Positions 9,901 to 20,100 of a stretch of DNA of 64,000 bases are shown piece by piece. Below the pieces are notes generated by a model. That model did no database searches, was not told the DNA's origin, and was given only the letters and a program-made list of their open reading frames with translations. The DNA comes from Piper betle (lineage: Eukaryota; Streptophyta; Magnoliopsida; Piperales; Piperaceae), in the NCBI GenBank assembly GCA_033002965.1, contig JAURVB010013997.1, forward strand, positions 1 to 64,000, given 5' to 3'. The stretch's first letter is position 1; each line of letters opens with the position of its first letter. The translations under genes and the position numbers were made by a program.

Positions 9901-10242
9901 ATTTACAGAATTAAACAAGTTTTCAGATGGAAGGGACTTACCAAGATGGTTAGGGAATTTATAAAAACCTGCCATACATGCCAACAATACAAGAGTGAAC
10001 ATCTTTCTCCCAAGGGTTTACTTTCTCCTTTACCTATTCCAAATCAAATTTGGGAGGATATTTCAATGGATTTTGTGGAAGGATTACCCTCCTCGGAAGG
10101 AAAGACTGCCATTTTTGTGGTGATAGACAGATTGTCGAAGTACTCTCATTTTATACCTTTGAAACATCCATATACAGGTTCTCAGATAGCGCAACTGTTT
10201 TTTCTCATATCTTCAAATTACATGGATTACCTAGATCCATAG
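6946..10242 (+). CDS. gag-pol: gag C-terminus, protease, RT, RNase H, start of integrase (element 1)
   Basis: 1098 codons open; the true entry is by frameshift near 6970, so the ATG at 6946 is incidental. In order: gag core (FHLEGHAQIWYQ); zinc knuckle CFNCNEKYESGHKC (about residue 211); aspartic protease VLIDTGSTHNFI (about 285); reverse transcriptase with KLDLKAGYHQIRI and catalytic FFDDILIYS (about 625); RNase H with ECDAS, RELLAL and KTDHHSLKYL; integrase zinc region ending CHTCQQYKSE; and the first integrase Asp (SMDFVEGLP). The frame is lost at the T6 run 10198-10203. All visible catalytic residues are present, so the protein parts look functional apart from the two shifts. Confidence 0.9.
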   Translation: MVDEGRTLFMCHSITYEDQVTVATFHLEGHAQIWYQILWEEEGELNWDQFRDRILVRFGPSAFDDYIGELIKLQQLGSVSEYQIQFETLLSKTKGIPRDQLASYFVSGLKEDIKYSVQLKEPQTVHQAVSYAKKYEQRLESRKKKYSMSERRLSYNSNSYGEGKSNSKMTWPSKMDGEKDLASKLKPTPRIHDIKRLTPTEIRERRARGLCFNCNEKYESGHKCQRLFLIECGEEEEVKGKPEDSESEDTEEEPEISLRAINGVISAGTMRVVGRIKCGKVIVLIDTGSTHNFISQEVVQHLQIPTVTSRNVQVKVASGEHIQTLGDCESILLTLQGHTFNVNFQILPLNDYDVVLGIKWLSTLGSVDWNFQKMRMRFRWKDQDVMLQGLKTLSSSLISGKQLSRHVQLNEVATLLQIMEHKQDYPDSELQEFQLNELHQLLDKFKFLFSEPKGLPPQRECDHQIVLKEEAKLCKSKPYRYPHFQKKEIERQVKEMLSQGMIRNSSSPFSAPVLLIKKRDGSWRFCVDYRALNQATIKHKFPIPIIDELLDELKGAQFFSKLDLKAGYHQIRIKGEDIYKTAFQTHHGQYEFLVMPFGLTNAPATFQQLMNQIFSPHLRHFIIVFFDDILIYSKRWEDHLIHLETVFNILVVHQLFLKQSKCTFGQCKVDYLGHLITREGVKMDDSKLEAIKGWPQPQSLKALRGFLGLTGYYRRFIRGYGMLAAALTALTKKQGFHWTAEATIAFNKLKQAMCSAPVLTLPDFSKPFTIECDASTSGLGAVLMQEDHPIAFFSKSLKGKNQIMSAYDRELLALVLSVDKWKGYLLGQQFIVKTDHHSLKYLWQQKITTRQQEKWLIKLMAYDFVIVYKKGKENVVADSLSRQLEEQQNKEVPKQEPNEGSVLSLAPLSMVVSDWLNAVKEAMDGSVEIQELKRKLQMKLLPSNWEEHNGILYYKGKIYLDSSSEIIPMIIKEMHAATHEGGDKTIYRIKQVFRWKGLTKMVREFIKTCHTCQQYKSEHLSPKGLLSPLPIPNQIWEDISMDFVEGLPSSEGKTAIFVVIDRLSKYSHFIPLKHPYTGSQIAQLFFLISSNYMDYLDP

Positions 10243-11150
10243 TTAGTGATAGGGATCCCATTTTTGTAAGCAAGTTTTGGAAAGAACTATTTCGACTACA
10301 AGGAACTACTTTTAATTTCAGTTCCTCCTATCACCCTCAAACGGATGGGCAAACAGAGGTAACCAATAGGGTACTCGAGATGTATTTGCGTTGTTTCACA
10401 GGTGATACTCCAAAAGAGTGGTGCCGATGGCTTCCATGGGCAGAATACTGTTATAACACATCCCTTCACAGCTCAATAGGAATGACACCTTTTCAAGCAG
10501 TATATGGAAGGTCACCTCCTACACTGATGACTTACATACCTGGAACAACACAACTGGAAGAAGTTAACACTGCTTTAATGGACAGAGACAAAATGCTGAA
10601 AGCACTAAAATGTCAATTGCAGAAAGCACAGGATCGAATGAAAATGAATGCAGATAAAAGGCGTCGAGAATTTGAGTTTAACGTAGGAGATGAAGTTTAT
10701 GTCAGGTTGCAGCCTTATAGACAACACTCTGTACTGGGAAGAAGGAACAACAAATTTGCTCCCAGGTATGCAGGACCATACACCATCATTAATAAGATCA
10801 GTCCAGTAGCTTATCGGGTGAACTTGCCAGCTGAGTCCAGAATTCATAATGTCATCCATGTTTCGATGCTCAAACCAACAATCAAACAATCTCAAGCAGC
10901 AGAGTCGACGTTGCTAGCACAATTAACAGAATCCGGAATGCTGCCTGAGAAGCCTATTCAAGTTATCCAGAAAAGCTGTCAGGGAAATAAGGTTTTCTAT
11001 TATATTCAGTGGTTAGGAGGAACAATGGAGCAAGGATCATGGGAATCTGAGAAGTTTATTCGAAGACATCATGCTCACTTCCTTGAGGACAAGGAAGATC
11101 ATAAGGGGGAGGCAATGATACACGAATTACAGAGGAATCAGGGAAGTTGA
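10204..11150 (+). CDS. Integrase C-terminal half and chromodomain-like tail, ending inside the 3' LTR (element 1)
   Basis: This frame, open from 10050, continues the integrase after the shift: FKLHGLPRSIVSDRDPIF (second catalytic Asp), YHPQTDGQTEVTNR (catalytic Glu region), WLPWAEYCYNTS and MTPFQAVYGR. A GPY-like segment follows (FAPRYAGPYTIINKISPVAYRV), then a chromodomain-like end (VFYYIQWLGGTMEQGSWE and FLEDKED). Chromodomains in this family guide integration to marked chromatin. The stop lies inside the 3' LTR, so the last 11 residues are LTR-encoded. Confidence 0.88.
11102..11115 (+). promoter_or_regulatory. Polypurine tract of gypsy element 1
   Basis: TAAGGGGGAGGCAA directly precedes the TG of the 3' LTR, the expected plus-strand primer site. 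It is also inside the integrase reading frame. Confidence 0.85.
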
Positions 11151-11489
11151 GAAACAAGGAGATAGAACGGAGAAGCAAACGGGTAGGCGGAGCTTTTTGA
11201 AACTCAGGCGGAGTCTTTTGAATTGTAATTGGGTGATACTCGGGTAATTGGGTAGGACATAAAGGGTTCATTTGTATAAAGGGGGAAAGTAGGATGAGAC
11301 TATCATGTTTTTTGTTATCAATTGAATTCGTGAATTTTGAATTTCGAATTGGTTCCTTTCTATGCAATCTTCATCTTTACATTGATTGAGTGAGGTTGGA
11401 GTGGAAGACCAAATTGATCATGGGAGGAAAGAAACCTCTTCCCTCCATGATGCAGGTTGTTTCCCAACTCCCAGCCGATGCTGGTAACA
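11116..11489 (+). repeat. 3' LTR of gypsy element 1
   Basis: TGATACACG...GGTAACA, followed by TAAAG (11490-11494), the right copy of the target-site duplication. Confidence 0.95.
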
Positions 11490-11494
11490 TAAAG

Positions 11495-11995
11495 ATACTC
11501 ATCCACTATCGAAATCAAACACACATTACGAACATACGAGTGAGCATAAAAATATATCCAATTCAATAAATTTCATAAAAACAAAAATAGTTGAAACCAC
11601 AATAACGAAAATACATAAAAGATGGTAGCTAGAGCACCCGAGCGTCTAATGATAACTTCAATGGAAATTCCAAGATCTACAAAGGGGAAATGGGAGTGAT
11701 AAAGAGGGAAAATCATCTGACACAAAATCCAGGTCAACTATTTTCTCTTCTGTACAAAATCAATCACAAACAGCCATAATCTAACATACATCACGCATTA
11801 CCGCAATCAGCTAAAAAATAATTAAATTCATTTATAGTGGAAAGAAACAAGAAACCCAAATCAACTAGAATTGTTTCCACACGCCTTACCTGAACAAAGC
11901 GGTGCCAAAAACCAAAATGTTCAACTACCCGTAACCTCAAAATAGAACGAAGAACAATAATAGTCCAACGACCAACAAAAAAAAAAAACACACCT
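11495..11995. other. Gene-free stretch, possibly intron of a minus-strand gene
   Basis: AT-rich sequence with no motif recognised. On the minus strand it begins with a GTGTG donor-like sequence and a long T run right after a possible exon end near 11996, so it may be intronic. This rests on the exon call only. Confidence 0.3.
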
Positions 11996-12112
11996 TTGCG
12001 GAACTGGGAAAAGCTTGCCTCTTGTCGGAGAAGGGAAGAGAGAAGTCGAAAGAGGGGTGGCAGCAATAGAGCTGCCCCGCAGGCGACTGAGCAGGAGGAG
12101 CATGTTCTCCAT
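11996..12112 (-). CDS. Possible first exon with organelle-targeting peptide
   Basis: The minus-strand ATG at 12112 starts MENMLLLLSRLRGSSIAA, then a Ser/Thr/Pro/Arg-rich, acid-poor stretch ending in Pro-Gln-Arg. That is the composition of a mitochondrial or chloroplast presequence. It ends at AAAG|GTGTGT followed by a T-rich stretch, a plausible donor site. No downstream exon was recognised, and gypsy element 1 begins about 500 bp further on. A solo LTR sits about 120 bp upstream of the ATG. The rest of the gene may be lost or lie beyond the insertion. A chance frame in GC-rich DNA is the alternative. Confidence 0.3.
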
Positions 12113-12233
12113 GGCAATGGAGCCTCAATTGGAGTCACCCTCGCCAAGGGATGGTTGGTTTTGGCGGCCGAGAGAAGGGCCTGGGAAGGTCGGAGATGGT
12201 TCTCGTAACATGAAAAAGGCGGGGGATGGCCGG

Positions 12234-13686
12234 TGTTACGGGTCGTAACCGTGGGGCGCCAAGGGAGCTAGGATTTGGCGGTTGGTCCTAGTCGTCCCGA
12301 GTCCAGAGCCGGTAGCTGGTGCTATCCGGGTGGTGGAACAACCTACCGGAGTGCTGGTCGGGTTGGTGTGCAATCGTGGTTCCAACGGGTGCAGGTATCG
12401 AGCATGGGTGATCCAGACGCGTGCGAGGTCGAGCCGTGCCGGGAGTAGTACCGGGAGCGGAGGGTGCAGATGACCGAGCACCGTGACCGAGCATGTGGGC
12501 AGCACTGTGTACCGTGCATGTCGCGCGAACCAGCAAAGTGACCGATCAATGCTGGGCAGGACTATCCTGGTGTTGAGGTTGGCGGTGAGCGTCCGGGTCC
12601 GAGTGAGTCAGGATCCCGGTACTGAGTGCTGTGGGGGTCTGGAGCATGCCGAGTGCAGGTTTCGGTACCAGGGCTAGCCGGGGCGAACCAGGAGGGTTCG
12701 ACCACCTGGCTAGGGTGCACCGGGGCTTTTCAGTAATTGCAGCTGGAAACTCCAAGGGTTGGGGTGATGTGAGCTGGCCAAGGAGGACCGTGGATCTGGG
12801 GGTCGACGGTGTGGATCAGTTTGGTGACATCACTAGGTTGGTGACTCATGTGGATCGAGCTGAGCCATTGATCGAAGATTGGATGGTCAGGATCCAAGGG
12901 GGTGACGTGCACTATTTCCAGCCCAAAGCCTATATAAGGAGGTGCTTCATTGTGTTGAGGCAGATCAGAAAGTAGAGAAGAACAACAAGTGAGGAGTAGG
13001 AGTGTGTGGGTTCTCAGTGGGGGGAACCACCTCGGTTGGAAAAAGGGGAACTTGGAGTCTGCTGCAGCCAGGCCGTGGGGGACGGACTGGGGCTCCAAGG
13101 CAGACTGCCGGTGTAGTCGTGGTCCGCCTTTAGACCAAGGTTCCTACCAGTGTTGTTCGGCAACCCTGCGAGGTATTGTCAAGGGTTGTGAGTGAAGTCC
13201 TGTCGAGTGAGGGTTGAGAGGCAAGGTCGTGGGGTTTGCATGTCCACGACCAGCAAGTAGTCGAGAGTAGGATTACTTGTAGTTATCCTGTATTCATACT
13301 AGTGGAATAGAGGTTGGGGAGATTTCTCGTAAAAGTGTAGTGTTTGCGTCGTGTTTGGCCACCAGTGACTGGACCGATGATTCCGAGGTCTGGTCGTGCC
13401 GGTAATTGGGTGACCGGGACTGGGACGCATAACGCTGCTGCTTGGCGATTCCGTGTGATCGATAACTTGTTCGGTAAGAGCTAACACCGGTAACCAGGTA
13501 CCGGTATCAGGGTGCGCCAGCAATCGGGCGTGGTACCGGGACTGGGGTGTTGGTGCCCGCGTTGCCGCTTTGCGTAGCGGTCACGTGCTGCGTACGGGGA
13601 TTGGCTGGTGTTTCCAGGGAGGGAAACACGTCGCACAGGGGAAGTCCTAGGCGAAAAATTTAGACCCAAAGGGGGACCCTGTGACA
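12234..13686. mobile_element. Solo LTR, 1453 bp
   Basis: Begins TGTTACGGG and ends CTGTGACA (imperfect inverted ends TGTTAC / GTGACA). It is flanked by identical 5-bp GCCGG copies (12229-12233 and 13687-13691). It is GC-rich, with no coding capacity recognised. An internal TATATAAGGAGGTG near 12931, followed by a purine-rich GAAGAACAACAAG tract, looks like an LTR promoter and start region on the plus strand. No primer site or polypurine tract adjoins it, so it is a solo LTR left by LTR-LTR recombination. Frames inside it are treated as noise. Confidence 0.8.
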
Positions 13687-13691
13687 GCCGG

Positions 13692-14183
13692 GGAGGTGAG
13701 GGAAGGGATGCAAGGGTATTTTTGGAATGCCCAAATAACGATCGGCGCCCATCTTCAAACAATGGTCGAGCTCAATTAATTCAAATAAACAAGCTTTTAC
13801 GGTAGTTTCGTCGTTTCCGTCTAATTTTGTTCCAACAACGGAGGTTTGCCCTTAGGCTAAGGTTAAGAATTTGTTACACAAAAACTTCCCACGAGTGACA
13901 ATTTTTTAATTGGTATAAATTATTTTAAATATTGGTATTTCCGAAAGTATTAATTAAATTAATTTCTTATAATTAAAATAATTTAAACTAATCAGGAAAT
14001 TTATTAAGGAGTTTGCGGAAATCCTTGGCCTTCACCCTGACCATATATTATAAGAGTAGATGAGGCCAAATCAAATTTAACTAAAAAATGGGAGACCAAT
14101 GAAATGAAAAGAAGAAAGGAAAAAGCAAAAAAAAAAAAAGATAAATAGGTAGTGAGTGCAGCGGGGGAGCTCACAAGTCAATA
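13692..14183 (+). other. Upstream region of the activase-like gene
   Basis: AT-rich, with a GC-richer 5'-UTR-like end before the ATG at 14184. No clear TATA box could be assigned. The solo LTR ends about 500 bp upstream of the start codon. Confidence 0.4.
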
Positions 14184-17100
14184 ATGGTGGTGGTGGCCTC
14201 TACAGTTCCGAGCCCCACACTCCCCCAATCCATGGCCGTCTCCATTTCTACCGCCCCCACGCTCTCCCTCCTCATCCCCTCCTCCCCTTTCCCGTCCCGG
14301 CGACGCACCGTCCGATGCCGCTCCCGAGCTCGATCTCCGCCCTCCGGCGACGCCGACCCCGGCCATGGCGGCGGCAAGCGCATCTCCAAGCAGTCGTCTT
14401 GGGAGGCCAAGGACTCGGAGGGGAAGGACTACTTGTACCGCCTGGGCAAGGAGGCCGACAACTTGAGCGTCACCGTAGGAGCCAGGCATGGCGTCATTGA
14501 CGACCTCTTCGTCGGCAACTTCCTTGGCAAAGATTGTATGTTCTTTCTTGCTTTTTTCTTTGTTTTTTTTTCTGGTTGGAAAAGCATTTTTGTTTAGTTG
14601 ATTGTAAAGATGCGATTTTTATTTAGTGTTTGGGTGTTGCTTCCAGCGGATATTGTGTTTGATTACCGGCAGAAGGTGACGAGGTCGTTTGAGCACCTTC
14701 AAGGCGATTATTACATTGCGCCTCTTTTCATGGTTAGTTCTGGTTCTTCATTATTTGTTAAAGATGATGCCCGTTTGGGTGGAATATTCTGTATTTTAGT
14801 TTTGAAATGCTGAATGAACTTTTTTCAGTTTGATGTTGTTGTGTTTTGTTAATTATGTTGTTTTGTGGTAAAGTCTCTGTCTTGCAAAGTTTTGTCACTG
14901 TGGTTTGGTTAGTTGAATCTACTATGCCATCTTAGTCGACTGGAATTATTAGAATGCAGAATTTTTATCAATTTGATGTGGTTGTGTTCCATCAATTATG
15001 TTGTTTTAAAATGCTGAATCTTTTATCAGTTTGATGTGGAATTTTTTTTCATCAATTATCTTGTTTTGGAATTCGTTTTTGGACAAAATCTTTTCTTTCA
15101 AAGTTTTGTCCGTATGGTTTGATTTGCTGAATCAAGTGTTCCCGCTTGATTGACTAGAAGTATTGGAATGCAGAATTTTAATCGACCTGATATTAGTGTG
15201 TTTCATCAATTATGCTGTTTTTTTTAAATTATGTGTTGAAAAGAAAATTGTTTGTTGTGTGTTGCAGGATAAAGTGGGTAAGTCATACAAATCCATTTGA
15301 AGCATATTCACCACCTATTGGGAGAATGCAGAGGAGTCGGTGTTAGTGAATGAGAGCTTCTTTTGCTTCTTGTTGTTGTTGCTGTTGATGATGTTGATGT
15401 ACATTAAAATATGTCGTAACGTACTCTCTAACTTCTTTTTCTTTGTGTGACGACTTAAATCTTTGGAAGATGTAGCTTTCGTTTGTCTAGAGCCATAAGG
15501 AATGTTGGACTGGTTTATATCACTCTTTCTACATTAAGAATCAGTGTCTACATTCTTATGCTTCATTGAACGTGCTTTAATGCGCCGATGACGGTAAACA
15601 GTATCATGAAAAGCATTCATGCTTGTCCGTTTCTCCCATTATTTTTTGCAGTTACCCACATTGTGAAGAACTTCATGGTTCAACATCTAAACACCAAGGT
15701 TCCTCTGATTCTTGGTAAATCATCAACTAGGAATTTTTCCTTGTGATTTAATTGGTAGAAAAATTGGATATAGTAAATTAAATTGAGCTACAGAAACATA
15801 TAGTTCCACATTAGTTTTCTCATGTTGGATTTACTGCTGATTATCTGCTATTTGTTATTAAAACTTACTTGTATAATATTACACTGTGCAGGAATTTGGG
15901 GAGGTAAGGGGCAAGGGAAATCATTTCAGACTGAACTTATATTTCAGGTAATGGGAGTTGAACCAGTTATCATGTCTGCTGGAGAGCTAGAATCAGAAAG
16001 AGCAGGTATTAGGATTCTTCTGCGTTATTTCAACTTTTTCTTTGTTGCAAGATATGTATATCTTACTTATTATGTATGTATCATAAAGCTTGAAGTGTTT
16101 TTTTTCGTTTTTGTTGCTTTTGAATATTTATGTAATTCATTTCAGGAGAACCGGGAAAACTGATTCGTGAACGGTACAGAACAGCTTCCCAAGTGATTCA
16201 AAACCAAGTTAGAAGCTTTTTGCTTTGAATGTAGAAATATGTATGTCTGGAAATGTGCTTTCTGGTTTATTTGCTCCTTTTTGAATTTTGTATTCTGTTA
16301 TCTTTTGAATTGCCTAAATTTGTTGCCAGTGTGCAAAAGATTTGTCCTGGTTATCCCATTTATGAAACCAATTGGTGGGTCTGATGTGGCCCAGAAGGGT
16401 AGGAAATGACTGTTAGGTGGGAGGAAAGAAATTGATGTTGTTTGGAAATTCTGAAGAAGTTGCAGTGATGTCAGCTAGAATAGGTTTACAGCTCATGAAA
16501 ATTGAGTCTAGAAAATAACCTGTTGGCATCCTACTAATCAATTAGGCTGCCATGTCTTAAGCTGAGTCACTGAGAATCGTCTTATTTTCATGACAGGGGA
16601 AGCTGAGCTGTTTGATGATAAATGATATCGACGCTGGGGTAGGGAGATTTGGTGGGTAAATATGCGGGATGGAGAAAATGAGATTTTTTTATGGACATTT
16701 TTAATCGTTTTCTTTTGTTTTCTGCAGGGGATACTCAGATGACTGTAAACAATCAAATTGTGGTTGGTACACTAATGAATTTAGCAGATAACCCAACAAG
16801 AGTTAGTATTGGGCAAGATTGGAGAGAGTCAGATATGACTCACAGAGTTCCTATTATTTTTACTGGAAATGATTTTTCAACTCTCTATGCCCCACTTATT
16901 CGTGATGGAAGGATGGACAAGTTTTACTGGTTTGTGAACTTATTACTTCATTTCCTTTTAGTGTTATGTTTGTATTAGCTTGTCATGCTCTATGCTAGTA
17001 GAAATAGCTCGAACTGGTAGTAACTATGATGTCTGACGTACTTTTCTGAGTCAAATTGATGGAGATCATTTTCACTTCTAGATGAGATTGATGTGTTTAG

Positions 17101-20100
17101 GGTTTATTACTACTACCTTGATAGAGGGTCTGGTGTCTTTGTAAGTTGTGAAGCCAAGGGTTAGGGATTTTGGTTAACGCACGAGTGTTATCCATGTGAA
17201 TGCTGAGGTGGGCAATTTTGAAGATAAACCGTACGCCACTAGTTTGAATCTAGAAACTAAACCAAAAGTTTATAGAAGAGTGAGGCGGCAACACAAAACA
17301 AGACGAAAAGTTCTTTTATTAACTGGGAGGAAGATAATAGAATACAATGTAAACGATAACTCACATTGATTTGACAAATACCTTAAGTAATCAACTTCCT
17401 AGTTATGGCAAAAATAAATCTAAAATGCATGAAATCCTAACAAAAACTTGTATTCATTGCCATGGTTCACCATTTTGTGATAGCTCGGTGAAATTTGGGA
17501 GAGATTTCGGTCTTGGAGGGGCCTGAGACAATTAAGATGATCACTAGAGAACAAAACTTCCCTACTTGCTGGAATCTTGACATTTTCTCACAATTTTCCG
17601 GTGAGTAATCTGGTAATCTCGGAAATCTGGCTGAAATCTCTGCTGTTTCTGTAAATGATGTATTGCTTTTTTACTTTATATTGTACTAGGCAAAATGTCA
17701 CACCATGTGTGGCCAACATTAGAGATAGACTCTAATTTTATAAATAAACGCTTATTGAATAATGAGATAGACTACAATGATATGATATCTTAGAGATAGA
17801 GTTTTATTTTAAAGATAGACTCTTGTTGAATGAAGAGATAGATTAAAGTTATTTTTATAAAAAATAAATTGTTGTATTTTGATTGGTTGAATCTCTTTAT
17901 TTTTTATTAGAGCACAACTTTTGATTCCCTTTTACTAATAAGAGTAGATGTTTATTATTTTATATATATATTGTTTATTGTTGATAATTTTTTTATCACG
18001 CATTACTATGGAACTTAATATTGTTTACTTGTGAATCTTAATATTAATATTTAATTGGGAGTCTTGGCATTAAATTTTGAATATTTTTTAATGAATAGTG
18101 TATAGAAAATGAAAATGAAAACTTGTAATTGTTATGAAACGAAAAATATTATCATTGTGATTTTATGCCTTAAGGACATTAGTTTAATTTTTATTTTACA
18201 CAAACTGATTATATAATTTGTGGGATAATCTATAGAATAGTTTATTCATTAACATTTTCGATATCCTAGCATTTCCGAGATCTTTCTGGGATTGCTATGA
18301 GATCTCGCTTTTCGGACCATCTGAGACAAATCAAAAATTGAAATGGGGAACCTTGCTCCTTACACATGACTTCGAATAAAAGAAGACTGCTACCCTAAAG
18401 CATTCCTATGCATCAAGTTATGGACCCAATTTTCATAATATATTAAGTATCTGCCCTAACATCTTTAGTTGGATCAGTTGTAGGCTTGTGGCTTTGTTGT
18501 GAAGCCCTAGGTCCGGTGCCTTGCTTGCAAATTTTTATATTTTTGGAAAAAATAAAGCTTTATTCATGTTTTCTTCTTTTTCTCTTGACGTAATTTGTTT
18601 CTTCTGGGATGCGAGCCTCTGATCATGAATTTTGTTTTCTGTTGAGCTATTTTACACTTGGTTTTAATTTCCGTGCATTTGATTTTACATATGGAGTGTT
18701 TTTAGTCCTAAATCCTCAATATTCCTCGTGTTTCTGCTTGCTGATTGAGCTTTATTTATGTTTAACAATATTGTAACAATAAAGCATCACGATCATAACC
18801 ATGGTGTGCCATTTCACCTGATCTAGGTCTAGGGAGGTGCCTGGGACAAGGTCCCAACTGGAGATGAGATTTCCCCGTCTTGCCAAAATTCTGGAGGTTT
18901 ATCCCTGTATTCTGGCAAGAAGGGGAAATTCTCAGAAAAAACTGAGAAATGGTTTTTTTGGATCTTGGTTTGGTCTTGTACAGAATCTCACAGAGATCTT
19001 GGAGAAATGGGATCTCAGTTATATTTTAGTAAGTAATTAGTTACATGCATGAATAACTATCAATTGCCTGTGTTTAAATTAAAAAAACAAATATGATGGT
19101 TTGAGATATGATTATGGTATTTCCAATTTCAAATTAATGATACATAATTCAATCAAAATCCACTGAAAAGTTATGAATCTCTATTGTACAGTTTAGTCCT
19201 CTACCATTTTTCTCTTAAATGGTATCTTGGTTGCCAGTTTTTCAATCCAAACTGATGGATAGCTTCACAGTGCTATATTATTTCAAATATCAGGATTGTG
19301 GTCTTATCTCCTCTAGGTTGCTGCATTATTAGTCTTATATAACTTGCTGGTTGTTTGCCTATGATGAATGATTGTTAGCTACTTATTAGTTCTAGTCTGA
19401 AATTAACATTGCTTTTTGCCATGATTTGCTTGTTATTTGTTTGAGAGTCTGCTTTACGAAATGACTTGATTTTATGCTTAATATCTAACACACAAGCTTT
19501 TTAATCAGGCAGCCGAATCGAGAAGATATAATAAATATTGTTTACAGGATGTATGAGAAAGATGGTATAACTAAGAAAGAGGTCATGACAGTGGTGGATA
19601 CATTTCCTAAGCAAGGTTCAACTATTTTCTGTGTTTATGTGGATCTCGTTTTTGAAAAAAAGATGGCTGTTTCCTTTTTTAACTTGTGTCTGTTTTTCTA
19701 AAACTTTTTTTTCCATGAGCAGTTAACAATTTTATCATCTGTTGCAGCTCTGGATTTCTATGGAGCACTAAGGTCCAGAACATATGATCGATCCATCTTG
19801 AAGGTATGCTGTACTCCTTTATGTTATTTTAGATTGGTTGACTTGATGTATGATATATTTACTATTCACTAATGTTGCCTGTTATAGTTGAGACTTCATT
19901 TATTTTTTCTCACGGGGTTTATTAACCTAATTACCATCTGCATTCTATTTTCATATTTCATCTGATAGAATATAGGTCGTGCTTCAACATATCTTGTTTA
20001 TATTTATAATGGTAACATTGGTTTTTTGTGTCACTTGACTGCTACTAACCCGCAATTGAAGCGTCCAAGTAATAAACACTAAGATGACTATAAACAAATG

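Larger units (their letters stand above)
6150..11489 (+). mobile_element. Young complete Ty3/gypsy chromovirus (element 1)
   Basis: A 5340-bp element with TG...CA LTRs of 375 and 374 bp, a tRNA-iMet primer site, a polypurine tract and a perfect 5-bp duplication TAAAG (6145-6149 and 11490-11494). Order is gag, protease, reverse transcriptase, RNase H, integrase, then a chromodomain-like C-terminus, which places it among the chromoviruses; the small size and short LTRs suggest the Reina-type group (inference). By eye the LTRs differ by one substitution (CTCTGC versus CTATGC) and one G-run length (six versus five), so the insertion is very recent. Two single-base frameshifts interrupt the coding region. 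Its inner end lies about 500 bp from a possible host exon at 11996. Confidence 0.95.

Noticed and set aside
17450..19030. MITE or foldback elements inside intron 8 of the activase-like gene
   Set aside because: GAGAT/ATCTC-rich patches recur, but I could not define terminal inverted repeats or a target-site duplication.
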